A stretch of 27,105 nucleotides of DNA. It comes from an uncultured Eubacteriales bacterium. Its GTDB lineage: Bacteria; Bacillota; Clostridia; Oscillospirales; Acutalibacteraceae. Shown one piece after another: positions 7,926 to 15,980 of the stretch. Within the stretch, counting starts at the first letter, position 1. Each line of letters opens with the position of its first letter. The DNA is taken from assembly GCA_934486705.1 (NCBI GenBank), contig CAKSQS010000035.1:1-27105 (forward strand), in the 5' to 3' direction. A model generated the notes under the pieces. That model did no database searches. It worked only from the letters and a program-made list of their open reading frames with translations, and was not told the origin of the DNA. The position numbers and the translations under genes are program-made.

Positions 7926-8432
7926 TTGAAAAAAACATCTCTGTTATTATTTATTTTTATGTTTTTCCTGTTTCTTTCGGGGTGTCGGCAGAAATGCAGC
8001 GTCACCCCCTTAGTGCGGGGAATTTCTTTTTCCTGCGCGGTTAATTATTATAATGAATGCTACGAGGGCAACGTATCTGTTGCCGAAAACGGAGATACCG
8101 ATATTAAAATAACCTTTCCCGAGGGGCTTGCGGGGCTTATTCTGCACTTTAAGGGCGAAAACGCCTCCGCCGAATATTCGGGGCTTAATTACAAATACAA
8201 TATTTCCGAAATGCCCGAGGGTATGGCTTTTACATATCTTTACGAAATGCTGCGCGCAGCCGAAAACGGCGAAGTAAGTCTTGAAGACGATAAATACTTT
8301 ACCGAAAGCAAAAACGGCAGCCGTACATACCGCCTGTATCTCGGCGCTACCGGGCTGCCTATATCGGCAGAGGATTTACCGGGCGGCTTTTCCGCCGAGT
8401 TTAAAAATGTCACCTTAGACAGGGATAATTGA
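7926..8432 (+). CDS. Putative lipoprotein of unknown function
   Basis: 168 aa from a TTG start at 7926, with AAAGGG about 8 nt before it. The N-terminus has a lysine pair, a hydrophobic stretch, and a lipobox LSGC at about 17-20, so it should be lipid-anchored outside the membrane. The mature part is rich in beta-prone and acidic residues and has extra cysteines near the N-terminus (KCSVT, ISFSCAV, YNECYEG). It resembles small secreted lipoproteins of Clostridia, but I cannot name a family. It lies 16 nt after the repair enzyme and is probably in the same operon. Confidence 0.72.
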   Translation: MKKTSLLLFIFMFFLFLSGCRQKCSVTPLVRGISFSCAVNYYNECYEGNVSVAENGDTDIKITFPEGLAGLILHFKGENASAEYSGLNYKYNISEMPEGMAFTYLYEMLRAAENGEVSLEDDKYFTESKNGSRTYRLYLGATGLPISAEDLPGGFSAEFKNVTLDRDN

Positions 8433-8504
8433 AATCAGTATATTCCATCTTCAGAAACCACACAAAACCGACATTTTTTCATTAAAAACGACAAAAATTA
8501 ACTG

Positions 8505-8533
8505 TTGCTATTTTTAAAAAAATATAGTATAAT
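8505..8533 (+). promoter_or_regulatory. Sigma-A type promoter for the tyrosine-kinase module
   Basis: TTGCTA at 8505-8510, 17-nt spacer, TATAAT at 8528-8533. Transcription would begin near 8540, just before the GGAAGG site (8550-8555) and the GTG at 8565. Nothing else stands out in the 132-bp gap after the lipoprotein gene. Confidence 0.78.
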
Positions 8534-8564
8534 AGTTTCTGTTCATGATGGAAGGATGGGTTTT

Positions 8565-9308
8565 GTGAATAATATATCCTTAGTTTCTCTTGTGAAAATT
8601 GCAATTAGGCACTTTTACATCTTAGTTATTTCCGCGCTTGTATGCGGAATAGCCGCTTTTTCCTATTGCCAGTTTGTAGCCGTTCCGGTATACTCCGCCA
8701 CAGGCTCGGTTCTTGTAACCAACGGCGCTATTATTAACGACAGTACCGAAAGCAACACCAGTTCCAAAATAAGCAATACCGATATTGCCGCTTCCCTACA
8801 GCTTGCAAATACCATAACCGATATTTTAAAAACAAACGATATTTACAAGGAGCTTGCCGATAACACCGGAAACAAATATACATATTCCGAGCTTAAAAGC
8901 AAAATTTCCGTCAGAAGAAGATCCACCGATACTTTGTTTATTGATATAGCCTTTACCGGCTCAACTCCCGAAGAGGCGAAATCTTTGACAAATAAGTTTT
9001 TGGAGCTTGCGCCGGATTATATTTTAAAGTTTATTCCCAATTCAACCGCCGCTGTTACTACCAATGCCGAAAGCGCTTCGCGTATATATCCGAGGACATC
9101 CCTTGTTACGTTAGCTGCTGCGTTTATAGGCGCTGTAATAAGCTTTGCGATTGTATACCTTATTTCACTTGCAAATACAACCATAAAAACCGAAAGCGAT
9201 ATTACCGATAATTATAAAATAATGCTTATAGGCAATATCCCCGATTTTTCAAACGCAAAATCCAAGGGCTACTATAAATACGGCTATTCAAGGAAGGACG
9301 GTCAATAA
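8565..9308 (+). CDS. cpsC: Wzz/CpsC-like polysaccharide co-polymerase, tyrosine-kinase activator
   Basis: About 247 aa. Two membrane helices, near residues 16-38 and about 183-205, enclose an extracellular Wzz-type domain, and a short cytoplasmic tail ends in YYKYGYSRKDGQ. In Gram-positives this protein (CpsC, YwqC, CapA) anchors and activates the separate tyrosine kinase CpsD and helps set capsule chain length. The GTG at 8565 is chosen because GGAAGG is 9 nt upstream; an in-frame ATG at 8556 abuts that site, and a TTG at 8505 falls on the promoter. The kinase follows 1 nt later. Confidence 0.88.
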   Translation: MNNISLVSLVKIAIRHFYILVISALVCGIAAFSYCQFVAVPVYSATGSVLVTNGAIINDSTESNTSSKISNTDIAASLQLANTITDILKTNDIYKELADNTGNKYTYSELKSKISVRRRSTDTLFIDIAFTGSTPEEAKSLTNKFLELAPDYILKFIPNSTAAVTTNAESASRIYPRTSLVTLAAAFIGAVISFAIVYLISLANTTIKTESDITDNYKIMLIGNIPDFSNAKSKGYYKYGYSRKDGQ

Positions 9309-9309
9309 A

Positions 9310-10038
9310 ATGCCTAATAAACTTAAAGCTGCGCCCGTTTCGTCCGAGAATAATACGGTCGGCGGAGCGGTCATTCAAAAAAGAATACCCTTTGCTATTG
9401 CCGAGGCGTACAAAAGTATACGTACAAACCTTATTTCACTGCTTGATAAGGAGAATAAAAAAATATTAGTTATATCAAGTCCGAATGCGTCAGAGGGTAA
9501 ATCCACCACATCTATAAACACCGCAATATCACTATCACAGCTTAACAAAAAGGTTTTGCTTGTGGATGCCGATGCGCACCGCCCGAGCATTCACAATAAG
9601 CTTAAGCTTGATAATTCGGTAGGGCTTATGGATTTGATTAGCGGAAGTATTGAGCCGGACGAAGCCATAAAGCACTATAATTCATCACTTGATATTATTA
9701 CTACGGGCGTATTGCCCCAAAATGCCACCGAAATGTTTTCAACGCCGGAGTTTGACGAACTTTTAAAAACTTTCCGCGAAAAATACGATTATGTTATTCT
9801 TGACGCACCCCCTGTCAACATTCTGTCCGACGCCTTAGTTTTAGGGCAAAAGGCGGACGGAATGGTTTTCATAATCCGTGCGGGCATAACCACGCACGAA
9901 AACCTGCGCCGTGCTTTATCCGCTGCGGAGGTGCTTGATATTGATATTTTGGGTGTAATACTCAACGGCTCTGATTACGGCACAAAGCATTATTACAAGA
10001 AGTATTACAACTCTTATAACGGAAAATACAGCTATTAA
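9310..10038 (+). CDS. cpsD: CpsD/CapB family BY-kinase (protein-tyrosine kinase)
   Basis: 242 aa. The soluble BY-kinase has Walker A SPNASEGKST near 57-66, Walker A' VLLVDADAHRP from 82, and Walker B YVILDAPP. The last 15 residues contain seven tyrosines (YYKKYYNSYNGKYSY), the autophosphorylation cluster typical of this family. It would work with the preceding membrane activator and be dephosphorylated by the PHP phosphatase downstream. Such modules control polysaccharide export and sometimes other enzymes. No glycosyltransferases, flippase or polymerase are next to it. Confidence 0.94.
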   Translation: MPNKLKAAPVSSENNTVGGAVIQKRIPFAIAEAYKSIRTNLISLLDKENKKILVISSPNASEGKSTTSINTAISLSQLNKKVLLVDADAHRPSIHNKLKLDNSVGLMDLISGSIEPDEAIKHYNSSLDIITTGVLPQNATEMFSTPEFDELLKTFREKYDYVILDAPPVNILSDALVLGQKADGMVFIIRAGITTHENLRRALSAAEVLDIDILGVILNGSDYGTKHYYKKYYNSYNGKYSY

Positions 10039-10055
10039 ATTTTACTTTACTTCCT

Positions 10056-10080
10056 GCCCCCCGTATATGGGGGCTTTTTA
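10056..10080 (+). terminator. Weak hairpin between kinase and phosphatase genes
   Basis: GCCCCC (10056-10061) pairs with GGGGGC (10069-10074) around a 7-nt loop and is followed by TTTTTA. The stem is short, so it may be a partial terminator that lowers phosphatase expression relative to kinase rather than a full stop. Confidence 0.55.
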
Positions 10081-10093
10081 GGTTGCATAGGAT

Positions 10094-10810
10094 GTGATAC
10101 AAATTCTTTTAGATATACATTCCCATATTCTGCCCGGGGTTGATGATGGCGCAAAGAACATAGATGAATCCCTTGAGCTTCTTCGTATGATGAAAAACCA
10201 AGGCATTACCGATGTTATTGCAACCCCGCATTTTTACGCCAATTCCGATGAACTTGAAGACTATCTTAAAAAAATAGGTGACGCATATAACGTTCTGAAA
10301 ATCGCTGCGGCAAACGCCGCTCTGCCAAACATTTACTTAGGCAGCGAAGTGCTTTATTACAGGTACATCGGCAAAAGCGATTCCATATACAGTTTTTGCT
10401 TTAATAATTCGGGCTATCTGCTTTTGGAGCTTTCGGATAACAGCATAGGCGCGGAGCTTTTCGAGGATATAAACGATTTGCGCGCAAACCTCGGCGTAAC
10501 CCCCATAATAGCCCACCTTGAGCGATATTATAAATATTCGGGATACAAGACTTTCCTTAAATTTATAGCCGAAAACGGGATATTGGCGCAGGTAAATGCT
10601 TCCTCGCTCTTTGTACCGGGGTACGCAAAAATTGCCGAAAAGCTTATTAAGAACCGACTGGTGAACTTTATAGGAACGGACGCTCACTCCCCGAACGGTC
10701 GCCCGCCCATGATGAAGCAGGCTCTCCGCCTGATTTCGGAAAAGTTAGGCGCGGAATACGCAAGCGGCTTTATACGCAACTCCCAAACATTACTTGAACA
10801 GATAGGTTGA
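10094..10810 (+). CDS. cpsB: CpsB/YwqE-type PHP-domain protein-tyrosine phosphatase
   Basis: 238 aa, whole-length PHP phosphatase. Metal-binding motifs run in order: DIHSHILPGVDDG (H9, H11), ATPHFY, HLERYYKY, and C-terminal GTDAHS. Enzymes of this type use a manganese cluster to remove phosphate from the tyrosine tail of the cognate BY-kinase. The start is uncertain: GTG at 10094 gives the usual N-terminus, but the ribosome site (AGG at 10080-10082 or 10089-10091) is weak or badly spaced, hinting at low translation. It ends by overlapping the region just before pgeF. Confidence 0.92.
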   Translation: MIQILLDIHSHILPGVDDGAKNIDESLELLRMMKNQGITDVIATPHFYANSDELEDYLKKIGDAYNVLKIAAANAALPNIYLGSEVLYYRYIGKSDSIYSFCFNNSGYLLLELSDNSIGAELFEDINDLRANLGVTPIIAHLERYYKYSGYKTFLKFIAENGILAQVNASSLFVPGYAKIAEKLIKNRLVNFIGTDAHSPNGRPPMMKQALRLISEKLGAEYASGFIRNSQTLLEQIG

Positions 10811-10815
10811 TTTTA

Positions 10816-11637
10816 ATGCAAAGCAGAACCCTTGATATTGTAAAAAAAGGCGAGCTTGAATATATACAGTTTCCGCGCCTTACCGCCTGCGGTGCGGTAA
10901 AGCACGTTTTTTCAACCCGCCTGGGCGGTGTGAGCGGCGGCGATTGCGGCAGTATGAATTTAAGCTTTAATAAGGATACCTGCCGAGAAAACGTGCTTAA
11001 AAATTACGAAATACTCTGCAATGCCGTAAATATTGATATTAAGGATTTGGTGCTGAGCCGCCAGACCCATACTAATAATGTGCGCGAGGTGACCGAAAGT
11101 GACCGCGGCACAGGAATTTTTAAGGATTCATTTTCCGATGTGGACGGTCTTATAACAGACCGCCCGAGCGTTGCGCTCGTCACCCAATATGCCGATTGTA
11201 CTCCCCTTTTGTTCTGCGACCCCGTAAAGCGCGTTATTGCAGCGTCACACGCGGGCTGGCGCGGCACTGTTAAGGAAATAGGCGCGGTAACGGTTGAAAA
11301 AATGGTTAATGATTACGGCTGCACAGCAAAAAATATAATTGTAGGAATAGGGCCGTGTATCGGGCAGTGCTGCTATGAGGTGGACGACCCCGTTATAAAC
11401 GAATTTTTAAAGCTTTCGTATATTAACATTTCGGATATTGCGGTAAAAAAGGACAACGGCAGATATATGCTCGACCTTGTTAAAGCAAATAAGCTTATTT
11501 TGCTGCACGCGGGAATCGACCCCGAAAATATTGACGCATCGGATATTTGCACCTGCTGCAACAGCGCCGAACTGCATTCCCACCGCGCCACGGGCGGCAA
11601 GCGCGGAAATCTTGCCGCAATAATTGAACTGAAATAA
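10816..11637 (+). CDS. pgeF: Purine nucleoside phosphorylase / peptidoglycan editing factor (YfiH/LACC1 family)
   Basis: 273 aa. Conserved zinc/active-site residues are H85 in SRQTHTNNV, C128 in QYADCTPL and H145 in ASHAGWRG, with the family block GIGPCIGQCCYEV and the C-terminal CTCCNSAELHSHRATGG. Family members phosphorolyse or deaminate adenosine and related nucleosides (formerly called polyphenol oxidase or laccase); E. coli YfiH also influences peptidoglycan precursor composition. The ATG at 10816 has ATAGGT about 9 nt upstream; a TTG at 10807 overlaps the previous stop. It is the last gene of the plus-strand run. Confidence 0.94.
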   Translation: MQSRTLDIVKKGELEYIQFPRLTACGAVKHVFSTRLGGVSGGDCGSMNLSFNKDTCRENVLKNYEILCNAVNIDIKDLVLSRQTHTNNVREVTESDRGTGIFKDSFSDVDGLITDRPSVALVTQYADCTPLLFCDPVKRVIAASHAGWRGTVKEIGAVTVEKMVNDYGCTAKNIIVGIGPCIGQCCYEVDDPVINEFLKLSYINISDIAVKKDNGRYMLDLVKANKLILLHAGIDPENIDASDICTCCNSAELHSHRATGGKRGNLAAIIELK

Positions 11638-11678
11638 AAAAACGGAGCAGCCGAGTCGTGCGGCTGCTCCGTTTTTTT
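11636..11678. terminator. Strong bidirectional terminator between convergent genes
   Basis: 11636-11653 (A-run plus CGGAGCAGCCG) pairs with 11661-11678 (CGGCTGCTCCG plus T-run) around a 7-nt loop. The A-run before and T-run after let it work for pgeF on the plus strand and the methyltransferase on the minus strand. Confidence 0.95.
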
Positions 11679-11691
11679 ATTATATGGATTT

Positions 11692-12303
11692 TTAAATTTT
11701 TTCGCCGTTTTTAAGCACCGCAACCGCGCACGGAATTTTGCCCTCGCACAGCGTGCAGTCAATATTTTTATACCCTGCGTCCGCAAAAAACTGCTTATAT
11801 GTTGCGAGAGTGAACTCCCGCTTAAAATCTGCGCCCGCCTTTCCTATAGTGCCCGAAATGCCATTGGTTCTACCCTTATCCGTTCGATTCATATATGTGG
11901 GAATAATTATTTTTCCGCCTGCCCTGCATACGCGTTCAAGCTCGTGCAAGGCAGTGTACGGCTCGTCCAACAGGTGAATTACATTTGCCGCTATAACCGC
12001 GTCAAAGCAGCCGCTCGGGTATTTAAGATGAAGAATATCCGCTTTTTCAAACCTTACATTGCCGTATTTTCCGTATTTCTTTTTTGCCCGTTTCAGCATT
12101 TTTGCAGAAAAATCGGTGGCAATAAGGCTTTGGCAGCGCGGCGCTGTTACACTCGTCAGCAGTCCTGTGCCGCAGGCGCATTCAAGCACCTTATCGGTAG
12201 GGAAAATAAGCTTTTCCACCGCCGCGCAAAGTGCTTTGTTTGCTTTTCTGTTTATAATCTTTGCAAAAACATCATAAATCCACGCAACGCGATCCCAAAA
12301 CAT
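11692..12303 (-). CDS. Class I SAM-dependent methyltransferase
   Basis: About 203 aa from ATG 12303 (MFWDRVAWIYDVF), which has GGGGGAT about 7 nt upstream and starts where homologs I know usually start. SAM motif I is VLECACGTGLL; motif II region is LIATDFSAKML; motif IV is FDAVIAANVIHLLDEP. Substrate unknown; this UbiE/BioC-like type acts on small molecules. An alternative start at 12375, 16 nt after the upstream gene and with its own AGAGGCG site, would add 24 non-family residues. A possible promoter (TTGTAC-18-TATAAG, 12352-12323) lies inside that extension, though its predicted start falls almost on the ribosome site. Confidence 0.88.
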   Translation of the reverse strand: MFWDRVAWIYDVFAKIINRKANKALCAAVEKLIFPTDKVLECACGTGLLTSVTAPRCQSLIATDFSAKMLKRAKKKYGKYGNVRFEKADILHLKYPSGCFDAVIAANVIHLLDEPYTALHELERVCRAGGKIIIPTYMNRTDKGRTNGISGTIGKAGADFKREFTLATYKQFFADAGYKNIDCTLCEGKIPCAVAVLKNGEKI

Positions 12304-12391
12304 ATTTGCATCCCCCGTTTTACTTATAGCAGACAAAACAATTAGGGTACAATAGTTTTTTCTGCTAAACAGCATTTTTATCGCCTCTTGT

Positions 12392-13318
12392 TTATTTCAG
12401 ATACTTTCCGCACTCTTTTTCAAGCTCCTGCCATACAGGATATTCCGCGCCGCTTTCATCCATAAATTTTTTAAAATCTCTGTTCAGCGCGCTCATTTCA
12501 TCTACCGCGTTCATAGCATGATCGGACGCGCATATTTTCCCGAGAACGGTAGCGCACATAAGCTTAAAAAAGCGGAAACAGGTTTTTCGGTAGGCCGCGC
12601 CTTCAAAATCGCTGTCAGTTTTCGGCAGAATTTCGTGCCCGGCATTTTTTATAGCGCGGTAGCCCTCAATATTGGCATCAATAAGCCTGTTTAAATAGGC
12701 GTTGTTCCTTTTCAGCTTTTTGAGCGCTCCGTCCGTCTTATAGCAGGCGAAAACCGCAGGAATTACAAATGCGGCGTGGCACAGCAGGTAGTCCCCCATA
12801 TTCGGCTCATAGGCGGCCTTATACTTCGTACCTTTGAAAATTTCGCCTATAAGCCGTTCGTTTGACGGCGCGCCTTTTATCTGCCCGACAGTAATTTTAT
12901 GCAGGTCAACCGAAACCACGCGGTCGCTTTCTCTGTGCCCCGCCGCGTTTGTAAAGCCGAATATAACGTTTTTTTCGGGTAAACAATCGGCTGTTTCCCT
13001 TGCGCGCACATTATTGCCCACAAATACTATATTTTCGGTTTTATTCGCTTTCAGCGCGGCAATAACCGTTTCAAGCTGCGTATACCTAACGGGAACAAAT
13101 ATCACGTCGTATGTATCGTCGGGCGCAAGCTCGGTCACCACCGAAACGCGGCTGACCGATACACGCGGCGAGAACATATTCTTTATACGCAGTCCGTTAT
13201 TTTTTATTTGCTCTGCCCACTTTCCGCGCGCAAGCAGCGTTACATCCTTTCCCGCACGGAAAAAATTATTTGCCATATTACAGCCCAGCACACCCGCGCC
13301 GAATATCAGAATTTTCAC
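12392..13318 (-). CDS. Ketopantoate reductase-like dehydrogenase (ApbA/PanE family)
   Basis: 308 aa. The N-terminus KILIFGAGVLGCNMANNFFRAGKDVTLLARG is a Rossmann NADPH-binding fold with the GAGxxG motif of the ApbA/PanE family. The later FVGNNVRARETADCLPEKNVIFGF block corresponds to the family substrate cleft. Pantoate synthesis is only one role of this diverse family, and the sequence is divergent, so I do not assign panE. GTG start with GGAGGAG about 6 nt upstream. It follows the second methyltransferase with a 157-bp gap that contains the fragment described separately. Confidence 0.82.
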   Translation of the reverse strand: MKILIFGAGVLGCNMANNFFRAGKDVTLLARGKWAEQIKNNGLRIKNMFSPRVSVSRVSVVTELAPDDTYDVIFVPVRYTQLETVIAALKANKTENIVFVGNNVRARETADCLPEKNVIFGFTNAAGHRESDRVVSVDLHKITVGQIKGAPSNERLIGEIFKGTKYKAAYEPNMGDYLLCHAAFVIPAVFACYKTDGALKKLKRNNAYLNRLIDANIEGYRAIKNAGHEILPKTDSDFEGAAYRKTCFRFFKLMCATVLGKICASDHAMNAVDEMSALNRDFKKFMDESGAEYPVWQELEKECGKYLK

Positions 13319-13332
13319 AATAAGCTCCTCCT

Positions 13333-13497
13333 TTATTTATTTCGACGGTAACCCGCCTCATCGCGGTATTCGAGGTGTTCTTTTAAGCAGGCATCCCTGT
13401 CTCCGCAAATTGTATAATCGCATTTACAGCATATCCGTAAGCCCGTATTTTTTGCAAATGCCGTAAAGCACGCCTTTATTTTTCCAGAACGACTATT
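13333..13497 (-). pseudogene. Cys-rich ORF fragment lacking a start codon
   Basis: On the minus strand a frame is open for 54 codons between a stop at 13498-13500 and TAA at 13333-13335. It reads through four clustered cysteines (RICCKCDYTICGD) into a charged tail (DACLKEHLEYRDEAGYRR) and looks protein-like. No ATG, GTG, TTG or CTG occurs in frame before the cysteines. It lies in the -1 frame relative to the upstream methyltransferase, whose last codons are GAA AAA TAA; one extra A in that run of five would fuse the two. It may be a remnant 3' end, a frameshifted C-terminal extension, or chance. Confidence 0.4.
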
Positions 13498-14261
13498 TTA
13501 TTGGATATATTGCGGACAAACGGAATTTTACCGAGCAGCTTATAAATCGGTACAAATTCCGCCATACCCTCGGTGAGCGAGTGCTCCTCTTTAAATCTAA
13601 AATCGGGCAGCAGCCCTGCCAGCGCTTTGCCGTTCTTTATTCCCCAGGTAAATTTTGCATGGCTGCCCTCTATGGATTTTTCTTTAAACCGCTTTACAAC
13701 CATAGGGTTCATTACTTCTGCCAATACCGCAGCATTTTCAAACCTATCGGAAATTACTTTAAATATACGCTTTACATCCTCTGCGCTGAGGTACATAGTC
13801 AAGCCTTCAATTATAACCAACACGGGCTTGCCGTTTTCTTTAATTTCGCCGCCCCAATCCTCCATTGCGGACATACCGATTTGCGAAATCTCGCCGCTTT
13901 CGGGCAAAAGCCCTTCACGCACGGCAACAGTCTCGGGCAGATCAAGGTTATACCAATGGGAGTAACCGCTCATACGGCAGCAGCGCGTATCAAGCCCACA
14001 TGCAATGTTTATAACAACCGCGCCGGGGTTTTTATTAAGAAATGCACTTACCAACCTATCAAGCACTATTGTGCGGGCAATAACTCCGCTGCGCATAGCC
14101 GCGTCCTTATCCGCAAGTGAAAAATCATAATCAAGCTTATCAATTATTTCCTCGGCTTTTCGGTCGATGCTAACGCCGCGCCCCTTGCTCTCTGCGGCGC
14201 GGGCATAAACCGTTTGCAGCATTGTTTCCGGCACACCCGAAAGCTTTATTTTTTCGTTCAC
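13476..14261 (-). CDS. LCM/PPM-type O-methyltransferase (TcmP-like)
   Basis: 261 aa, normal for the leucine carboxyl methyltransferase / polyketide O-methyltransferase family. The SAM-binding block is VVINIACGLDTRCCRM with the acidic loop YNLDLPETVAVRE; then VLVIIEGLTMYLSAEDVKRI, typical of this family. Substrate unknown. The start is GTG with GGGAGG 10 nt upstream. Just before it sits ATG CTG TGA in another frame, whose stop overlaps the GTG. Its own promoter overlaps the end of the cytidine deaminase gene. Confidence 0.9.
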   Translation of the reverse strand: MNEKIKLSGVPETMLQTVYARAAESKGRGVSIDRKAEEIIDKLDYDFSLADKDAAMRSGVIARTIVLDRLVSAFLNKNPGAVVINIACGLDTRCCRMSGYSHWYNLDLPETVAVREGLLPESGEISQIGMSAMEDWGGEIKENGKPVLVIIEGLTMYLSAEDVKRIFKVISDRFENAAVLAEVMNPMVVKRFKEKSIEGSHAKFTWGIKNGKALAGLLPDFRFKEEHSLTEGMAEFVPIYKLLGKIPFVRNISNKIVVLEK

Positions 14262-14373
14262 AGCATTTTTACCTCCCTGTTGCGGCTTTTGCCGCCATTT
14301 GTAAAATTTCGGTTAGAATATGCTAACTGCATTGCTTTTGAAAAGCCGCCTTGCGGCAGCTTTTATTATTCAT

Positions 14374-14402
14374 ATTATATCACGCGGGATTTTATTTTTC
14401 AA
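14374..14402 (-). promoter_or_regulatory. Promoter for the LCM-type methyltransferase
   Basis: Reading the minus strand: TTGAAA (14402-14397), 17-nt spacer, TATAAT (14379-14374). The -35 box overlaps the last codons of the cytidine deaminase gene. About 15 nt downstream a short GCCGC/GCGGC hairpin with TTTT (about 14357-14341) could act as a weak terminator or attenuator before the methyltransferase. The rest of the 130-bp gap shows nothing clear. Confidence 0.68.
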
Positions 14403-14829
14403 CATCTGTTTTTAAATAACGCTCTTTCCCCCACCAGTCGGGCATAAGCTCTTTAAGGGTAACGGTTTTTCTGTCGGCGTAATCAACCATAATTTCCGTA
14501 TTTTCATTTTCTTCGTTCAGCTGATACAGAAATTCACGGCATGCCCCGCAGGGCATTCCGCTCCCCGCACCGAACGGAGCTTTATCCCGAAAAGCGATAA
14601 GCCTTTTAATTCTTGTCTGCCCGCTGTTGACATACATATTCAAAGCGGCAACCCGCTCCGCGCAGAGGTTCATCACACCGCCGCAAGCCTCAATGCAAAA
14701 GCCCGTATAAATTGTACCGTCCCCGCTTTCCAAAGCGCATACTACATGGTGCGCATACACAAAAGGCGTTACGTCCTCGGGGTGATATTCCTTTTCAGCC
14801 GCCTTATAAAGCTTCTCCCATATATCCAT
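14392..14829 (-). CDS. Cytidine deaminase family protein
   Basis: 145 aa. Zinc-site motifs are CAER (MNLCAERVAAL, catalytic glutamate) and PCGACREF, as in homotetrameric cytidine deaminases. The unusual tail LMPDWWGKERY differs from the standard CDD ending and marks a separate clostridial group, so the true substrate may not be plain cytidine. It follows the GNAT gene by 16 nt with an AGGCAGGG ribosome region and is the last gene of the TetR-led operon. Confidence 0.86.
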   Translation of the reverse strand: MDIWEKLYKAAEKEYHPEDVTPFVYAHHVVCALESGDGTIYTGFCIEACGGVMNLCAERVAALNMYVNSGQTRIKRLIAFRDKAPFGAGSGMPCGACREFLYQLNEENENTEIMVDYADRKTVTLKELMPDWWGKERYLKTDVEK

Positions 14830-14845
14830 ATTTCCCTGCCTCCGT

Positions 14846-15385
14846 TTATTTATATAGTTCTTTCCAATGCTCCTTAGTCATTACATTGGTATGACCTACT
14901 CGCACCTCATTAAGCAGCGGCACGGGAACGTCTTTACAGGTATGATGATATACAAAGCCGAGCTTTTCCTGTACTCTTGCGGATTTCCGATTTCCGTCAT
15001 AATATCCGCACCAAATCTTATTCATACCGAGATCCTCAAATCCGCGGCGTATTATCTCTTTTGCCGCCTCAGGCATATAGCCCCTGCCCCAAAACGGCTT
15101 GCCGAGCCAATAGCCCAATTCGCATTCGTCGTCGCGCTCGGTCATATCTGTATACCCGTTTAATTTCAATTCGATAGCCCCTATTGCTATGCCGTTTTCT
15201 TTTTCGCAAACGGCATAGCACTCTGCACCGCCGAATACATTTCTGATCACGTCAAGACTTTCCTCTGCCGACCTATGCGGCGGCCACCCCGCAATAGGAC
15301 CTACATCCGGGTCGCTTGCATATTCAAACAGACTTTCGGCGTCTGTTTCTTCCCATTTTCTTAATAACAATCTCTCTGTTTCCAT
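14846..15385 (-). CDS. GNAT N-acetyltransferase, RimJ/RimL type
   Basis: About 180 aa from METERLLLRKWEETD, the usual opening. It has GYWLGKPFWGRGYMPEAAKEIIR (acetyl-CoA pyrophosphate loop, Q/RxxGxG/A region) and NRKSARVQEKLGF, the C-terminal substrate/cofactor motif of RimJ/RimL-like GNATs. It would acetylate a protein N-terminus or small amine; the target is unknown. ATG 15385 has AGGA about 11 nt upstream; in-frame codons at 15397 and 15406 are possible but fit the family less well. Confidence 0.88.
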   Translation of the reverse strand: METERLLLRKWEETDAESLFEYASDPDVGPIAGWPPHRSAEESLDVIRNVFGGAECYAVCEKENGIAIGAIELKLNGYTDMTERDDECELGYWLGKPFWGRGYMPEAAKEIIRRGFEDLGMNKIWCGYYDGNRKSARVQEKLGFVYHHTCKDVPVPLLNEVRVGHTNVMTKEHWKELYK

Positions 15386-15428
15386 TATAAAAATCATCCT
15401 GTTCAAATATTAAGCCTATTTTTTATAA

Positions 15429-15980
15429 TCAATTTTCACTTTCCCGCAGCTCCGCACCGCAGCGGCAAAGCAAGGAAACAATAATAGACACAATGCCCAA
15501 AGCAATGCCCGAAGCAACATTTGAATATATATTTGAGTCAGCCGTATTTTCAATATTGGAAAACCCGAGAATAATGCCCTCTGCGGCAGCCCCTGCCACA
15601 CTGCAAAAAGCGGAAACGGCAAGCACCGTAATACCGAGCCGCTGCATTTCCTTTGCCCCGCCGAGGGTAAAGGGCGTTCCCGCCTGCAGCTCGTTTTTAA
15701 AGTATATTTCCGCAAGCTTTGCCGAAACCGCCTCACCGACGCAAACGATCATCCAACCCGCAAGCCTTGCGGAAATGCTTGCGGCATTCATGCCCATATC
15801 GCTGAGCATTGTGCCGTGTATCGTTATTGTGCCGATTTCAACGAGAGCATCATTACCGATAATCAGGCTTATAAGACCTGCCACACCGCCGCCGAAGCCG
15901 ATAACGGAAAGAATAAACGCGATTTTGCTGAGAACCTTTCCGATTTTACAAAGTATTTGAATACTATTTAATGATTTCAT
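15429..15980 (-). CDS. Four-helix membrane protein, DUF2975-like
   Basis: 183 aa with about four membrane helices (roughly 17-40, 70-85, 112-135, 152-172). The block ELQAGTPFTLGGAKEMQRLGIT between helices 2 and 3 resembles DUF2975, membrane proteins of unknown function often paired with small regulators. The name is tentative. GAGGAG is 8 nt before the ATG, inside the end of the upstream open frame, and the ATG overlaps that frame's TGA (ATGA), a sign of translational coupling. Confidence 0.65.
   Translation of the reverse strand: MKSLNSIQILCKIGKVLSKIAFILSVIGFGGGVAGLISLIIGNDALVEIGTITIHGTMLSDMGMNAASISARLAGWMIVCVGEAVSAKLAEIYFKNELQAGTPFTLGGAKEMQRLGITVLAVSAFCSVAGAAAEGIILGFSNIENTADSNIYSNVASGIALGIVSIIVSLLCRCGAELRESEN

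Noticed and set aside
12304..12375. Longer methyltransferase N-terminus from ATG 12375
   Set aside because: Adds 24 residues unlike the family and overlaps a possible promoter; still possible because of a fair ribosome site.
13581..14120. Long plus-strand open frames (up to 179 codons) opposite the LCM-type methyltransferase
   Set aside because: They mirror a clear minus-strand gene, carry no recognisable domain and have no ribosome site; codon bias alone explains them.
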